Shown piece by piece: positions 23,893 through 31,805 of a stretch of DNA of 64,000 nt (position 1 is the first letter of the stretch; every line of letters begins with the position of its first letter). The position numbers and the translations under genes are program-made. The notes under the pieces were generated by a model. The model was not told the origin of the DNA. It searched no databases and worked only from the letters and a program-made list of their open reading frames with translations. This stretch comes from Chloroflexota bacterium (GTDB taxonomy: Bacteria > Chloroflexota > UBA11872), in NCBI GenBank assembly GCA_022821905.1, contig JAJECS010000025.1:105468-169467 (forward strand). The letters run 5' to 3'.

Positions 23893-25089
23893 ATGGACCC
23901 GATTCGCAATCCCTTTGCCCCGGGCGCCGGCATGCCGCCGCCGGAGTTGGCCGGCCGCGACGAGATGCTGCGCCAGGCGCATATCGCCCTGCAGCGCACG
24001 ATGATCGGGCGTCCGAGCAAGAGCCTGATCATGGTTGGCCTGCGGGGCGTGGGCAAGACCGTGCTGCTGGACCGAATTCGTGAGGACGCCGAGGGGACCG
24101 GCATCTTGGCCGTGCGAATTGAAGCGCCGGAAGATCGCTCCCTCCCCGCCATTCTGGCGCCGCTGCTGCGGACAGCCTTGCTGCAGCTCTCTCGGCGCGA
24201 GGCGGCGCGGGCCTTGGCCCAACGCGCGCTGCGGGGACTTGCCGGGTTTGTGACAGCCCTGCGGGTTACCTATCAGGACATTGCCGTGACCTGGGAGCTA
24301 GACCCCGAACCAGGACTGGCGGACAACGGGGACTTGGAGATTGATCTGCAGGATTTGCTCGAGGCTGTGGGCGATGCCGCCAAGGCGGGTGAAGGCTGCG
24401 TGGCGCTGTTCATTGATGAGATCCAATATGTGCAGGAGGACCAGCTCGCCGCGTTGATCACGGCATTGCACCGGACGTCTCAGCGGCAACTGCCCGTCAC
24501 CATGGTCGGGGCCGGCCTGCCGCAAGTGCGCGGTCGCATGGGACACGCCAAGTCGTACGCAGAGCGGCTGTTCGACTTCCCTGTCGTTGGGCCGCTGTCG
24601 CCCGAGGACGCCAAACACGCCATTGCCAAACCCGCGAATGACGAAGGCGTGGAGATCGAGGATCGCGCCTTGGACGAGATCGTATCGCAAACCAAGGGCT
24701 ACCCCTATTTCCTCCAGGAGTGGGGAAAGCATCTGTGGGATGTCGCCGAGGTCTCGCCGATTTCCGTATCGAGCGTGCACCTGGCGTCCGAAGTCGCCAT
24801 TGCCGACCTGGATGCGAGTTTCTTTCGGGTCAGATTCGACCGGCAAACTCCGCTGGAAAAGCGGTACATGCGGGCGATGGCCGAGCTTGGCGCGGGGCCT
24901 CACCGTTCCGGCGACATTGCCAACGTGCTGGACCGCCACGTGACCTCGCTGGCCCCCACGCGCAGTAAATTGATCAACAAAGGAATGATCTGGAGTCCAA
25001 GTCACGGGGACACAGCCTTTACGGTTCCGATGTTTGACGAATTCATGCGGCGCGTGATGCCGGGAGAGACCTGGAAGAGTCCGTGGTAA
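23893..25089 (+). CDS. AAA+ ATPase of the archaeal-ATPase/ORC-like type
   Basis: 398 residues from the ATG of MDPIRNPFAPGAG; the frame is open further upstream but that part is the operator/promoter. Walker A is MVGLRGVGKTVLL (about residue 46), Walker B VALFIDEIQYVQ, with the sensor-1-like TMVGAGLPQ after it. The C-terminal third (PLEKRYMRAMAELG ... PTRSKLINKGMI) is a winged-helix region, giving the AAA+ plus wHTH layout of ORC/Cdc6-like ATPases. Its function is unknown. It is bracketed by two copies of a dyad-promoter motif, suggesting autoregulation or a small mobile unit. Confidence 0.85.
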   Translation: MDPIRNPFAPGAGMPPPELAGRDEMLRQAHIALQRTMIGRPSKSLIMVGLRGVGKTVLLDRIREDAEGTGILAVRIEAPEDRSLPAILAPLLRTALLQLSRREAARALAQRALRGLAGFVTALRVTYQDIAVTWELDPEPGLADNGDLEIDLQDLLEAVGDAAKAGEGCVALFIDEIQYVQEDQLAALITALHRTSQRQLPVTMVGAGLPQVRGRMGHAKSYAERLFDFPVVGPLSPEDAKHAIAKPANDEGVEIEDRALDEIVSQTKGYPYFLQEWGKHLWDVAEVSPISVSSVHLASEVAIADLDASFFRVRFDRQTPLEKRYMRAMAELGAGPHRSGDIANVLDRHVTSLAPTRSKLINKGMIWSPSHGDTAFTVPMFDEFMRRVMPGETWKSPW

Positions 25090-25122
25090 GGCACGCTGCC
25101 CAGCGGCCCAGGCCGGGCTGAG

Positions 25123-25179
25123 TTAGGGAAATTAGCTACCTTAGATTCTTCTTGTAAACCTCCTAATTTCCCTATAACT
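25123..25179 (+). promoter_or_regulatory. Second dyad-promoter motif (copy B), after the AAA ATPase gene
   Basis: A perfect 12-bp inverted repeat TAGGGAAATTAG/CTAATTTCCCTA with a 27-base loop, again containing TTCTTGTAA and followed by TATAAC, then an ATG 6 bases later. It matches copy A at TTAGnGAnATTAG and at TTCTTGTAA-N5-CTAATnTCCnTATAA. The frame it would drive (86 codons, antisense to the HigA gene) looks non-coding, so this is either an operator without a gene or the scar of a lost one. Confidence 0.7.
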
Positions 25180-25263
25180 GCCGGATGAGCCAAGCGGCGT
25201 GCCGCCTGGGAGACTCGTCCGCGTTTGCTCCCATGCGGCACGCAGCGCGGGCCACCGGGCAGC

Positions 25264-25566
25264 CTATGCGTGGACTCGCGGTCGGACTCGTTCGGCGATG
25301 TCCTGGCCCGACCGTAGCTCGGCGACGCGCAGCTCGAACGTCTTCTGCAGGTTCAGCCAGAGTTGCGGCGTGGTGCCGAAGTAGCGCGACAGGCGCAGGG
25401 CCGTGTCGGCCGTCACGCCGCGCTGGCCGTTCAGGATGGCGGTGATCCGGTTGGTCGGGACTCCCAAAGCCTTGGCAAGGGCGTTGGCCGAGAGGCCAAG
25501 CTCTTCGAGCTCGTCGCCCAAAATCTCCCCCGGATGCACCGGTCGCATGGCATTGGTCGTCCGCAT
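25264..25566 (-). CDS. higA: HigA-family antitoxin (XRE helix-turn-helix)
   Basis: 100 residues. MRPVHPGEILGDELEELGLS is the hallmark HigA N-terminus, followed by the HTH helices SANALAKALGVPTNRITAIL and the FGTTPQLWLNLQ segment. It binds its own promoter and neutralises the HigB RNase. The start with GAGGAGGTCGGCG upstream lies 11 bases after the remnant toxin gene's stop, the usual higB-higA order. Met7 is an alternative start. The partner toxin is truncated, so this is now probably an orphan regulator. Confidence 0.93.
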   Translation of the reverse strand: MRTTNAMRPVHPGEILGDELEELGLSANALAKALGVPTNRITAILNGQRGVTADTALRLSRYFGTTPQLWLNLQKTFELRVAELRSGQDIAERVRPRVHA

Positions 25567-25577
25567 CGCCGACCTCC

Positions 25578-25748
25578 TCAGCGGTGGTAGTCCACGATCT
25601 CCACGTCGTACGGCCCATCGTCACCCCAGCGGAAGCAGATGCGCCACTGGCGATTGATCCGAATGCTGTAGGCGCCCGCCCGATCCCCGCCCAGCGCCTC
25701 CAGCCGACGGCTGGAACCCACGGGGTGCGGTTCGGCCGGCGTCGCTCG
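25578..25748 (-). pseudogene. higB: 5'-truncated HigB toxin gene
   Basis: The reading frame ends SSRRLEALGGDRAGAYSIRI then NRQWRICFRW and VEIVDYHR-stop, the C-terminal half of a RelE-superfamily HigB toxin. An in-frame TAA closes the frame about 56 codons upstream, where some 40-50 N-terminal residues should be. The only internal start is a GTG. The missing part is replaced by the upstream region of the divergent HAD gene. Complete HigB is about 92 residues, so this is non-functional or at most a fragment. Confidence 0.85.
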
Positions 25749-25761
25749 TTAGACTCGCGGC

Positions 25762-26514
25762 ATGGCGATTCGGGGTGTGCTGTTCGATCTGGGCGACACG
25801 TTGGTGACGCAGGAGCCTTTGGTCGGGTCTCCCAGCAACCGGCAGGGGGCGGCGCAGGTGGCCGAGGCGTTGGGAAAGCTGACGGAGGACGCGCCGACGG
25901 CGGAGCAGCTGACGGACCCGCTGGGCGAGACCCTGCAAGAGGCGCTGATCGAGTCATACCAGGGCGAGTGCGCCGTGCCCGACGCGCGGCGGGCTTTCCT
26001 GGAGGTCCTCGATCGCTTCGACCTGGAGCCGGCGTCCGAGCTCATCGACCTGCTGCTGCCGGTGTACTTCGCGCCGCACTACGCGGCGATGACCGTCGAT
26101 CCGCTGGCCGTCCGCACGCTGGAGCTGCTGCGCCGGGCCGGCGTGCGCACGGCTGTCGTGGGGAACCTGATCCATGGCGAGGAATTGCTAGTCGAGCGCC
26201 TGCGCGCGTTCGATCTGCTGCGGCTGGTGGACGCGCTGGTGTTGAGCACCGAATCAGGCTGGATGAAGCCGCATCCGGTGGCCTACCGCGAGGCGCTGCG
26301 CCGCCTCGACGTCCCGGGTGCCGACGCGGTCATGGTGGGCGACGACCTGGATTTCGACGTGCGCGCGCCGCAGGCGCTGGGCCTGCGGGCCATCTGGCTG
26401 CGCCGCGACACCGCGCCCGGCCTCGGGTCGGTCAAGCCGGACGCGATCATCGACGACCTGGGTCAGTTGATCCCGGCCATCGCGGAGCTGGACGCCGCCG
26501 AAGCGCCGACATAG
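25762..26514 (+). CDS. HAD-superfamily hydrolase
   Basis: 250 residues, cytoplasmic. Motif I is VLFDLGDTLVT (Asp nucleophile; Gly replaces the usual second Asp, as in many HAD variants), motif II lies in GVRTAVVGNLI, and motifs III/IV are the Lys of MKPHPVAYREAL and AVMVGDDLDFDVRAPQALG. The DLGDT form is seen in members with low or altered phosphatase activity, so the substrate is not predictable. Its promoter region has overwritten the 5' half of higB. Confidence 0.88.
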   Translation: MAIRGVLFDLGDTLVTQEPLVGSPSNRQGAAQVAEALGKLTEDAPTAEQLTDPLGETLQEALIESYQGECAVPDARRAFLEVLDRFDLEPASELIDLLLPVYFAPHYAAMTVDPLAVRTLELLRRAGVRTAVVGNLIHGEELLVERLRAFDLLRLVDALVLSTESGWMKPHPVAYREALRRLDVPGADAVMVGDDLDFDVRAPQALGLRAIWLRRDTAPGLGSVKPDAIIDDLGQLIPAIAELDAAEAPT

Positions 26515-26525
26515 GGGGCGTTACC

Positions 26526-26690
26526 CGTCACCCCGGCGAACGCAGGGGCCCAGGTCCGGCCGGCACGCCCGAGACCCCGACTGGATTCCGGCCCCGTATC
26601 GAGTACGGGGCGGGCTCTTCGTCGAAACGGCGGAGGCCGGAAGACCCCCTCCCCAGCCCTCCCCCTTTCAGGTGGAGGGGGCAGGAGCGG
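26526..26690. repeat. Composite of dispersed palindromic repeats between two convergent genes
   Basis: It contains CACCCCGGCGAACGCAGGGG, then GGATTCCGGCCCCGTATCGA with a perfect CCCCGTA-TCGAG-TACGGGG hairpin at 26592-26610, then CCCCTCCCCAGCCCTCCCCC and TTCAGGTGGAGGGGGCAGGA. The last module is the reverse complement of the one inserted in the restriction-modification gene. A degraded version of the middle module lies near 46331-46370. It may also act as a bidirectional terminator. Confidence 0.75.
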
Positions 26691-26691
26691 C

Positions 26692-28029
26692 CTAGCGCGG
26701 CAGCCAGGCGTCGTCCAGGACCTCCTCGGTCAGTCGCTTGCCGAGCAGATAGGTCGTGTTGTCGGGATACCAGAGCACCTGCTCCCCGGCGTAGTCGGTG
26801 AAGCTGCCGTAGAGCGGCATGCCGCCGCCGTGTCCGGTGACGGAGTTCACGGCGTACTCGTTGTCGGCCAGCACGTGGGGACGCCCGAACACCAGCGGCT
26901 GGCCGCCGGGGTTGTCGATCTCGCGTCCCACGCTCACGCACACCGGCCGGCGAGCCTTGCCGTCGCCGGGTCCGTCGGCGCCATGCGCGGTGCCGTCGTT
27001 GTTGTGGAAGAAGAGCAGAAAGCGACCGTCGCGCAGCTTGTGCAGCGGACAGGGTGAGGAGGGATGCGGAATGGGCGGTCCGCCGGGCTGAAACCGCAGC
27101 GGCGCCGCCTCGGACCACGACTCGCCGTAGTCCTCGGACACCGAATGCCAGATCCAGCCGGTCATGGTGCGCATCACGGCGATGATTCGGCCGTCGGAGA
27201 GATTCTGGATCGACGGCTCCATGGCGCAGCTGATGCGCGGGTCGCGCGGATGCCGGACCTGGATGCCGTGCTCGGCGTCCGGCCAGGTCGTCACCACCAG
27301 GTCCGCCGGGTCGTCGACCGTCAGCACGTTGTCGAAGCGCAGGAACCAACCCTCGTGATGGCGGGCGTTGAAGCCGATCTCCGGCGTCACCGTCTCGAAC
27401 TGGCGTTGATAGGCGTTGGACGCCCAGCGCGTCATCGGGCAGATCACCTGGCCGCGCCGGTTCACGATGGGCGCCTGCCAGCCCGTCGGCACCCAGCTGG
27501 TGAGCATGGCGGGGTCGGGATCGTCGATGGCCCCGCGACCGATCACCGCGTCGTGCCGCTCGCCCCAGGTGACGCCGTCGTCGTCCGACACGCGCCAGGA
27601 GAGCACGCCCGTCATGCCGCGGTCGAAGTCCACCGGCCCGGTGTTGCGGTGATAGAAGAGCCAGACGCGGCCGCTGTGCGGCACGACCACCGGCACCGAC
27701 CATACCGGCGTCTTGCCCGAATCGTCGGGCGGCGCCTCGACCACCGTCGGACGGCTCCACGTGCGCCCGCGGTCCTCGCTGCGCGCCGTCACCACCCGCA
27801 CATCCACGCCGTGAAAGTGGTCCCCGGCCTGCGTCCACGTGGCCAGGAATGCTCCCGTCGTCGTGACCGTGACGATGAAGTGCGTGTTGCCGTTGTCCCA
27901 CGGCCCGTCCGGCCGCGGACCCGTGTCGTGCTCCGGCGTGTCGTCGTCGGCCGGCACGTAGACGACGTAGTCGGGATTGGTGCGGAGGGCGTTGCGCCAG
28001 CGGGCGGCGGCGGTGGATTTCGGAGGCAT
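26692..28029 (-). CDS. Sialidase-fold (Asp-box) protein
   Basis: 445 residues from the ATG of MPPKSTAAARW (a GTG three codons earlier is possible). Repeated Asp-boxes mark the six-bladed propeller: SEDRGRTWSRP, SDDDGVTWGE and SEDYGESWSE. FLATWTQAGDHFHG and VWLFYHRNTG are strands between boxes. No signal peptide is visible, so it is probably cytoplasmic. Exo-alpha-sialidase is the usual database name for this fold, but members also act on other sugars. Distant from the four tandem paralogues at 35572-40503. Confidence 0.82.
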   Translation of the reverse strand: MPPKSTAAARWRNALRTNPDYVVYVPADDDTPEHDTGPRPDGPWDNGNTHFIVTVTTTGAFLATWTQAGDHFHGVDVRVVTARSEDRGRTWSRPTVVEAPPDDSGKTPVWSVPVVVPHSGRVWLFYHRNTGPVDFDRGMTGVLSWRVSDDDGVTWGERHDAVIGRGAIDDPDPAMLTSWVPTGWQAPIVNRRGQVICPMTRWASNAYQRQFETVTPEIGFNARHHEGWFLRFDNVLTVDDPADLVVTTWPDAEHGIQVRHPRDPRISCAMEPSIQNLSDGRIIAVMRTMTGWIWHSVSEDYGESWSEAAPLRFQPGGPPIPHPSSPCPLHKLRDGRFLLFFHNNDGTAHGADGPGDGKARRPVCVSVGREIDNPGGQPLVFGRPHVLADNEYAVNSVTGHGGGMPLYGSFTDYAGEQVLWYPDNTTYLLGKRLTEEVLDDAWLPR

Positions 28030-28160
28030 GGAGAGCACCCTCGAAGGCGGGACGCCGCAGCCTGCAGCGACGGTGGGCCGGTCACGGCCAACGCCATCCC
28101 GTCGGAAGCGCCCCCATCATCCCACCCTCGCGAACTCCACGCCCAACCCAGTCCTCGCGG

Positions 28161-28931
28161 GTGGTAGCTTCCGGTGTGACCACCTCGCATCCGGCGGCCG
28201 TGTTCTTCGACGCTTACGGCACGCTGATCCACTTTCCCGAAGATCCCTCGCCGTTCGACTACATGGCCGACACGCTGCGGCGGGCGGGAATCGACCTGCC
28301 GCGCGCGCGCGTCGACGACGCGCTGCACGCGGAGATGCGCTACTACAAGGCGCACTACGCCTCGGTGCGCACGGCCGACGACCTCGAACGGCTCCGCATC
28401 GAGGACGCCCGGGTGTATCTCGAAGCGCTGGGCGACACCGGTCCGGTGGACCTTGACCTGAACCACGTCGCCGACGAGCTGGCGGCGGCCTTCGAGAGCC
28501 GCGTGCTTCCCGACGCGCGTCCGGCCATTGACCTGGTGCAAGCCGCTGGCGTGCGCGCCGGCGTCCTCAGCAACTTCAGCTACCTGCTGCCGTTGGTCCT
28601 CGACGAGGTCGGACTCGGCGATGCCCTGGACCCAGTCGTCTTCTCGGCCGCCGTGGGCGCCGAGAAGCCCGACCCGCGCATCTTCGCCGCCGCCGCCGCC
28701 GCGGTCGACGCCGATCTTGCCGACTGCGTGCTCATCGGCGACGACCTGCAGAATGACGTCGCGGGGGCGCAGCGTTGCGGCATGCCCGTGGTTTGGCTCT
28801 CGCGGGATGGATCGGCGGGTCCGTCCGGGGTGGCGGTGGCGCGAAACCTGGTGGACGCCGCTCGGCTGGCCCTGGAGCCCGGCTGGCGCGACCTGTCCCT
28901 CGGCGGCCGCACGGCGGCGGCGGATGCCTGA
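28161..28931 (+). CDS. HAD-superfamily hydrolase (HAD-IA type)
   Basis: 256 residues from GTG; a second GTG five codons later (VTTSHPAAV) is equally plausible. Motif I is VFFDAYGTLIHF, the nucleophile-loop variant DAYGT common in haloacid-dehalogenase-like and HAD-IA phosphatases. Motif II is GVLSNFS, motif III the Lys of GAEKPDPRIFA, and motif IV VLIGDDLQNDVAGAQ. Its stop overlaps the next gene's start by 8 bases (ATGCCTGA), so the two are co-translated. The substrate is unknown. Confidence 0.88.
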   Translation: MVASGVTTSHPAAVFFDAYGTLIHFPEDPSPFDYMADTLRRAGIDLPRARVDDALHAEMRYYKAHYASVRTADDLERLRIEDARVYLEALGDTGPVDLDLNHVADELAAAFESRVLPDARPAIDLVQAAGVRAGVLSNFSYLLPLVLDEVGLGDALDPVVFSAAVGAEKPDPRIFAAAAAAVDADLADCVLIGDDLQNDVAGAQRCGMPVVWLSRDGSAGPSGVAVARNLVDAARLALEPGWRDLSLGGRTAAADA

Positions 28932-29334
28932 CACGCAGCTCGCCGCGCTGCGGGTCGCCACCGCCGCGCGAACGTCAGTGCACCCCATCGGACGGCAAAT
29001 CCAGGCGGCCCTCGACGCACAGGACGTCAGAGACGGGACGCTGCTGGTCAGCGTCCCGCACACGACTTGCGCCGTCACCCTGAACGAACCCGAGCGCGGC
29101 CTGCTCGATGACCTGGCGCAAGCGCTAGACCGCCTGGCGCCGTGGGACGCCGACTACGCACACAACCGGGGCTCGGAGGACAACGCCGCCGCCCACGTCC
29201 GCGCTGCCCTGCTGGGCCATCAGCTGCTCGCGCCGGTCGTCGACGGACGGCTACAGGTCGGCGTGTGGCAGGACGTGCTGCTGGTCGAGTGCGACGGCCC
29301 GCGTAGGCGGACGGTGGAGCTGCGCCTGCTCTGA
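28924..29334 (+). CDS. yjbQ: YjbQ/UPF0047 family protein
   Basis: 136 residues. Family hallmarks: LLVSVPHTTCAVTLNEPERG (His-Thr-Thr and the following Asn-Glu) and the C-terminal VGVWQDVLLVECDGPRRR, the glycine-tryptophan-glutamine segment of the family. Some members have weak thiamin phosphate synthase activity; the cellular role is not settled. The fold is a small beta-rich trimer. It overlaps the preceding HAD gene by 8 bases and is convergent with xylB, 14 bases away. Confidence 0.9.
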   Translation: MPDTQLAALRVATAARTSVHPIGRQIQAALDAQDVRDGTLLVSVPHTTCAVTLNEPERGLLDDLAQALDRLAPWDADYAHNRGSEDNAAAHVRAALLGHQLLAPVVDGRLQVGVWQDVLLVECDGPRRRTVELRLL

Positions 29335-29348
29335 GCGTCGCGGCTGGG

Positions 29349-30863
29349 CTATTCCTGCAGCGACGCGACCTCGGCAAACGACCCGGCCAGAGCCGGGTAG
29401 AGGTCCCGATAAAGTCGGTAGGTCGCCTCGTAGACGTCCCGCGTAGCCGCCCCTGGTTCGACCTCGTGGGAATGGCTCGCGGTCGCCGCGCATGCCTCCT
29501 GCACCGAGGCGTACACGCCGACCGCAACTCCCGCCAGCAGCGCCGCGCCGAAGGCGGGGCCTCGGTCCTCGGGCTCGAGGCTGATCGGGAGACCGAGCAC
29601 GTCGGCGACGATCTGGCGCCACAGCGGGCTGCGCGCGCCGCCCCCGGCGATCTTGACCCGGCGCGCCGGCAGGCCAAGCTCCTGGATGATTTCGAGTCCA
29701 TCGCGCAGGCTGAAGGCCACGCCTTCCAGCACGGCGCGGACCACGTCGCCGCGCCCGTGGGCCGTCGTGAGACCGAACAGCACGCCACGCGCAGTGGGGT
29801 CGAGGTGCGGCGTGCGCTCGCCCTGGAGATAGGGCAGCCAGATCAGCCCGCGACTGCCGGCGGGCGAGGCGGAGGCTTCGCGGGTCAGCGCGTCGTACGG
29901 ATCGCCACCCGAATCTCGCGCGCCCAGCGTGTCGCGCACCCAGCGCAGCGAGATCCCCGCGCCCTGGGTGACGCCCATGACGTGCCAGGCGTTCGGCAGC
30001 GCATGGCAAAACGTATGCACGCGCCCGCGGGGGTCGATCCGCGGCTGGTCGCCGGCCACAAACACCACGCCCGAAGACCCGATGGTCACGAGCGCGTCGC
30101 CCGCGGCGACGATTCCGGCGGCGACGCCGCCGGAAGCCTGGTCGCCCGCGCCCCCGGCGACGGGCAAGCCCGCGGGAAGGCCCAGGGCTTCCGCCGCCGC
30201 GGCCGTGAGCGCGCCGGCGGTTTCGGGAGACTCGACGACGCGCGGCAGCCACTCCAGGGAAATGTCCAGATCGCGCGCCATGGACTCGGACCATTCACGC
30301 TTGGCCACGTCGAAGAGGGCGGTGCCCGAGGCGTCGGCAACGTCGGCGGCGGCTTCGCCGGTGAGACGCAGGCGAATGAAGTCCTTGGGCAGCAGCACGC
30401 GTCGAATCCGGTCGTAGGCTTCCGGCTCGTGCTCGCGCACCCACAGCAGCTTGGGTGCGGTGAAGCCTTCCAGCGGCGGGTTGGCGGTGCGCGCGATGAC
30501 CTCGGAAAGCCCGATGTGTCGTTCGATGGCCTGACGCTGCGCGGAAGTGCGCTGGTCGCACCAGAGAATGGCCGGCCGGATGGACTGGTCGCGCTCATCC
30601 AGCAGCGTGGCGCCGTGCATCTGGCCGGTGAGCCCGATGCCGCGGATGGCCGAAGGGGCCGGCGCGGCCCGGACGCACGCGCTGAGAGCCTCGAACGCCG
30701 CCCGTTCCCAAGCGTCGGGATCCTGCTCGGCCCATCCGGGCCGCGGCGTGTCCATCGGGTAGTCCGCCGCATGGGTGGCCAGGATGCGTCCGTCGCGAGC
30801 GGTCAGCACCGCCCGCGCGCTGGTGGTGCCGAGATCGAGTCCCAGCAGCAAGTCGTCGGTCAT
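29349..30863 (-). CDS. xylB: Xylulokinase (FGGY carbohydrate kinase)
   Basis: 504 residues, the usual FGGY length. It opens LLGLDLGTTSARAVLTA (phosphate-binding loop 1), has LTGQMHGATLLDE and WCDQRTSAQRQAI of the xylulokinase subgroup, GGAGDQASGGVAAG, and the C-terminal signature VKIAGGGARSPLWRQIVADV. It would phosphorylate D-xylulose to xylulose 5-phosphate. Upstream on the same strand are an SDR and a sorbitol-dehydrogenase-like ADH, so a pentitol or pentose catabolic operon is likely, now split by the ArsR/VOC insert. Confidence 0.93.
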   Translation of the reverse strand: MTDDLLLGLDLGTTSARAVLTARDGRILATHAADYPMDTPRPGWAEQDPDAWERAAFEALSACVRAAPAPSAIRGIGLTGQMHGATLLDERDQSIRPAILWCDQRTSAQRQAIERHIGLSEVIARTANPPLEGFTAPKLLWVREHEPEAYDRIRRVLLPKDFIRLRLTGEAAADVADASGTALFDVAKREWSESMARDLDISLEWLPRVVESPETAGALTAAAAEALGLPAGLPVAGGAGDQASGGVAAGIVAAGDALVTIGSSGVVFVAGDQPRIDPRGRVHTFCHALPNAWHVMGVTQGAGISLRWVRDTLGARDSGGDPYDALTREASASPAGSRGLIWLPYLQGERTPHLDPTARGVLFGLTTAHGRGDVVRAVLEGVAFSLRDGLEIIQELGLPARRVKIAGGGARSPLWRQIVADVLGLPISLEPEDRGPAFGAALLAGVAVGVYASVQEACAATASHSHEVEPGAATRDVYEATYRLYRDLYPALAGSFAEVASLQE

Positions 30864-30880
30864 TGGGCTGTCAGGGTGGG

Positions 30881-30915
30881 CGCGGACACTTCAGCCGGAT
30901 CGGTCACCAGGCGGT
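30881..30915. repeat. Left direct repeat flanking the ArsR/VOC cassette
   Basis: CGCGGACACTTCAGCCGGAT then CGGTCACCAGGCGGT; 32 of 35 bases match the sequence at 31771-31805, in the same orientation. The right copy spans the 3' end of the SDR gene and its downstream bases, so this left copy is a duplicated relic of that end, lying downstream of the inserted pair. Confidence 0.8.
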
Positions 30916-30923
30916 TGCGAGCG

Positions 30924-31319
30924 TCACGGTTGAGCCTTCTCCTCCATGATCTGGATCAGGTTGCCGCATGTATCGTCGAAGACTGCGGTAATGACAGTCC
31001 CCAGGTCGGTTGGCGGCTGCACGAATCGCACACCCTTCGCCACGAGGCGCTCGTGCTCGGCTTCGACATCGTCGACCGCGAAGGAGGTATAGGGGATCCC
31101 GTCTTCCACGAGCGCCTTCCGGAACGGACCGACTGCGGGGTGTGCAGCAGGCTCAAGCAGAAACTCCGTCCCCTCCGGAGCTTCCTCGGATACCACGGTG
31201 ATCCACGAGTGCTCTCCGAGAGGGATGTTGTGCTTGACACGAAAACCAAGTGTTTCCGTGTAGAAACGAAGTGCCTTCTGCTGATCGTCCACGAATGCGC
31301 CGGCCAGGGTGATTCTCAT
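30924..31319 (-). CDS. VOC-family (glyoxalase/bleomycin-resistance fold) protein
   Basis: 131 residues from the ATG of MRITLAGAFVDDQQKALRFY; the frame extends upstream but only as an alternative reading of the ArsR gene. One full vicinal-oxygen-chelate unit is visible: TETLGFRVKHN, WITVVSEE, TEFLLEPAAHP, FAVDDVEAEHERLVAKGVRF and DTCGNLIQIME with a metal-ligand Glu. The substrate is unknown. The start overlaps the ArsR stop (ATGA), a common ArsR-VOC arrangement in which the regulator controls the enzyme. Confidence 0.88.
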   Translation of the reverse strand: MRITLAGAFVDDQQKALRFYTETLGFRVKHNIPLGEHSWITVVSEEAPEGTEFLLEPAAHPAVGPFRKALVEDGIPYTSFAVDDVEAEHERLVAKGVRFVQPPTDLGTVITAVFDDTCGNLIQIMEEKAQP

Positions 31320-31636
31320 TTCTCGATGTCCTCCTCCGTTGAGTGTGAAGTGTCCTCGTCTGTTGAGTCCGGCCACCGCTGCCCGATTGCCTTCAGCGGC
31401 GCCCCCACGAACCAGTGGAGCTTCGACCTCCCCTCGCGCCTTGTGCGAACGAGCCCGGCGGCTTCCAGGACTTCCAGGTGTTGCGAGATCGCCTGCCGCG
31501 AGGAGCTGATGCCGTGTTTCATGGTCAGGCGCCCACAAATCTCGAAGAGCGATTGCCCCGACCGGTCCACGAGCTCATCCAGGATGGCCCGCCTGGTTCG
31601 GTCAGCGATCGCGCGATAAACGTCCACATGACGCAT
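31316..31636 (-). CDS. ArsR-family transcriptional regulator
   Basis: 106 residues from the ATG of MRHVDVYRAIADRTRRAILD; a TTG three codons upstream falls inside the dyad operator and is less likely. This is a winged HTH: ADRTRRAILDELVDRSGQSL, then helix SRQAISQHLEVLEAAGLVR and wing TRREGRSKLHWF. No metal-binding Cys motif is present, so it is not an arsenic/cadmium sensor; this subgroup usually controls VOC or SRPBCC-like genes. It is co-translated with the VOC gene and probably represses its own promoter. Confidence 0.9.
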   Translation of the reverse strand: MRHVDVYRAIADRTRRAILDELVDRSGQSLFEICGRLTMKHGISSSRQAISQHLEVLEAAGLVRTRREGRSKLHWFVGAPLKAIGQRWPDSTDEDTSHSTEEDIEK

Positions 31637-31639
31637 GTT

Positions 31640-31659
31640 ATGCAAGCATAGACTTGCAT
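31640..31659 (-). promoter_or_regulatory. Dyad operator just upstream of the ArsR gene
   Basis: Perfect 7-bp inverted repeat ATGCAAG-6-CTTGCAT, three bases upstream of the chosen ArsR start. Position and symmetry suit an ArsR-family autorepressor site. Confidence 0.6.
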
Positions 31660-31770
31660 GTCAACTCCTGCGGGTCGATGCGCGCCGCGAAGTGCTTCTC
31701 ACGCCCGAGCAGATCGCGGCCGCAAGGATTCGACCTGTTCGGAGTGCCGCCGCTGATCCGTTTCGTACCG

Positions 31771-31805
31771 CGCGGACATTTCAGCCGGACTGGTCACCAG
31801 GCGGT
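31771..31805. repeat. Right direct repeat flanking the ArsR/VOC cassette
   Basis: CGCGGACATTTCAGCCGGAC then TGGTCACCAGGCGGT; 32 of 35 bases match the left copy 890 bases away. Its right third is the final codons of the SDR gene, showing that this is the original copy. Confidence 0.8.

Noticed and set aside
25185-25445. An 86-codon plus-strand frame after dyad-promoter copy B
   Set aside because: The start spacing matches the AAA ATPase gene, but the frame is antisense to higA and its residues are Arg/Ala/Ser-rich like a shadow.
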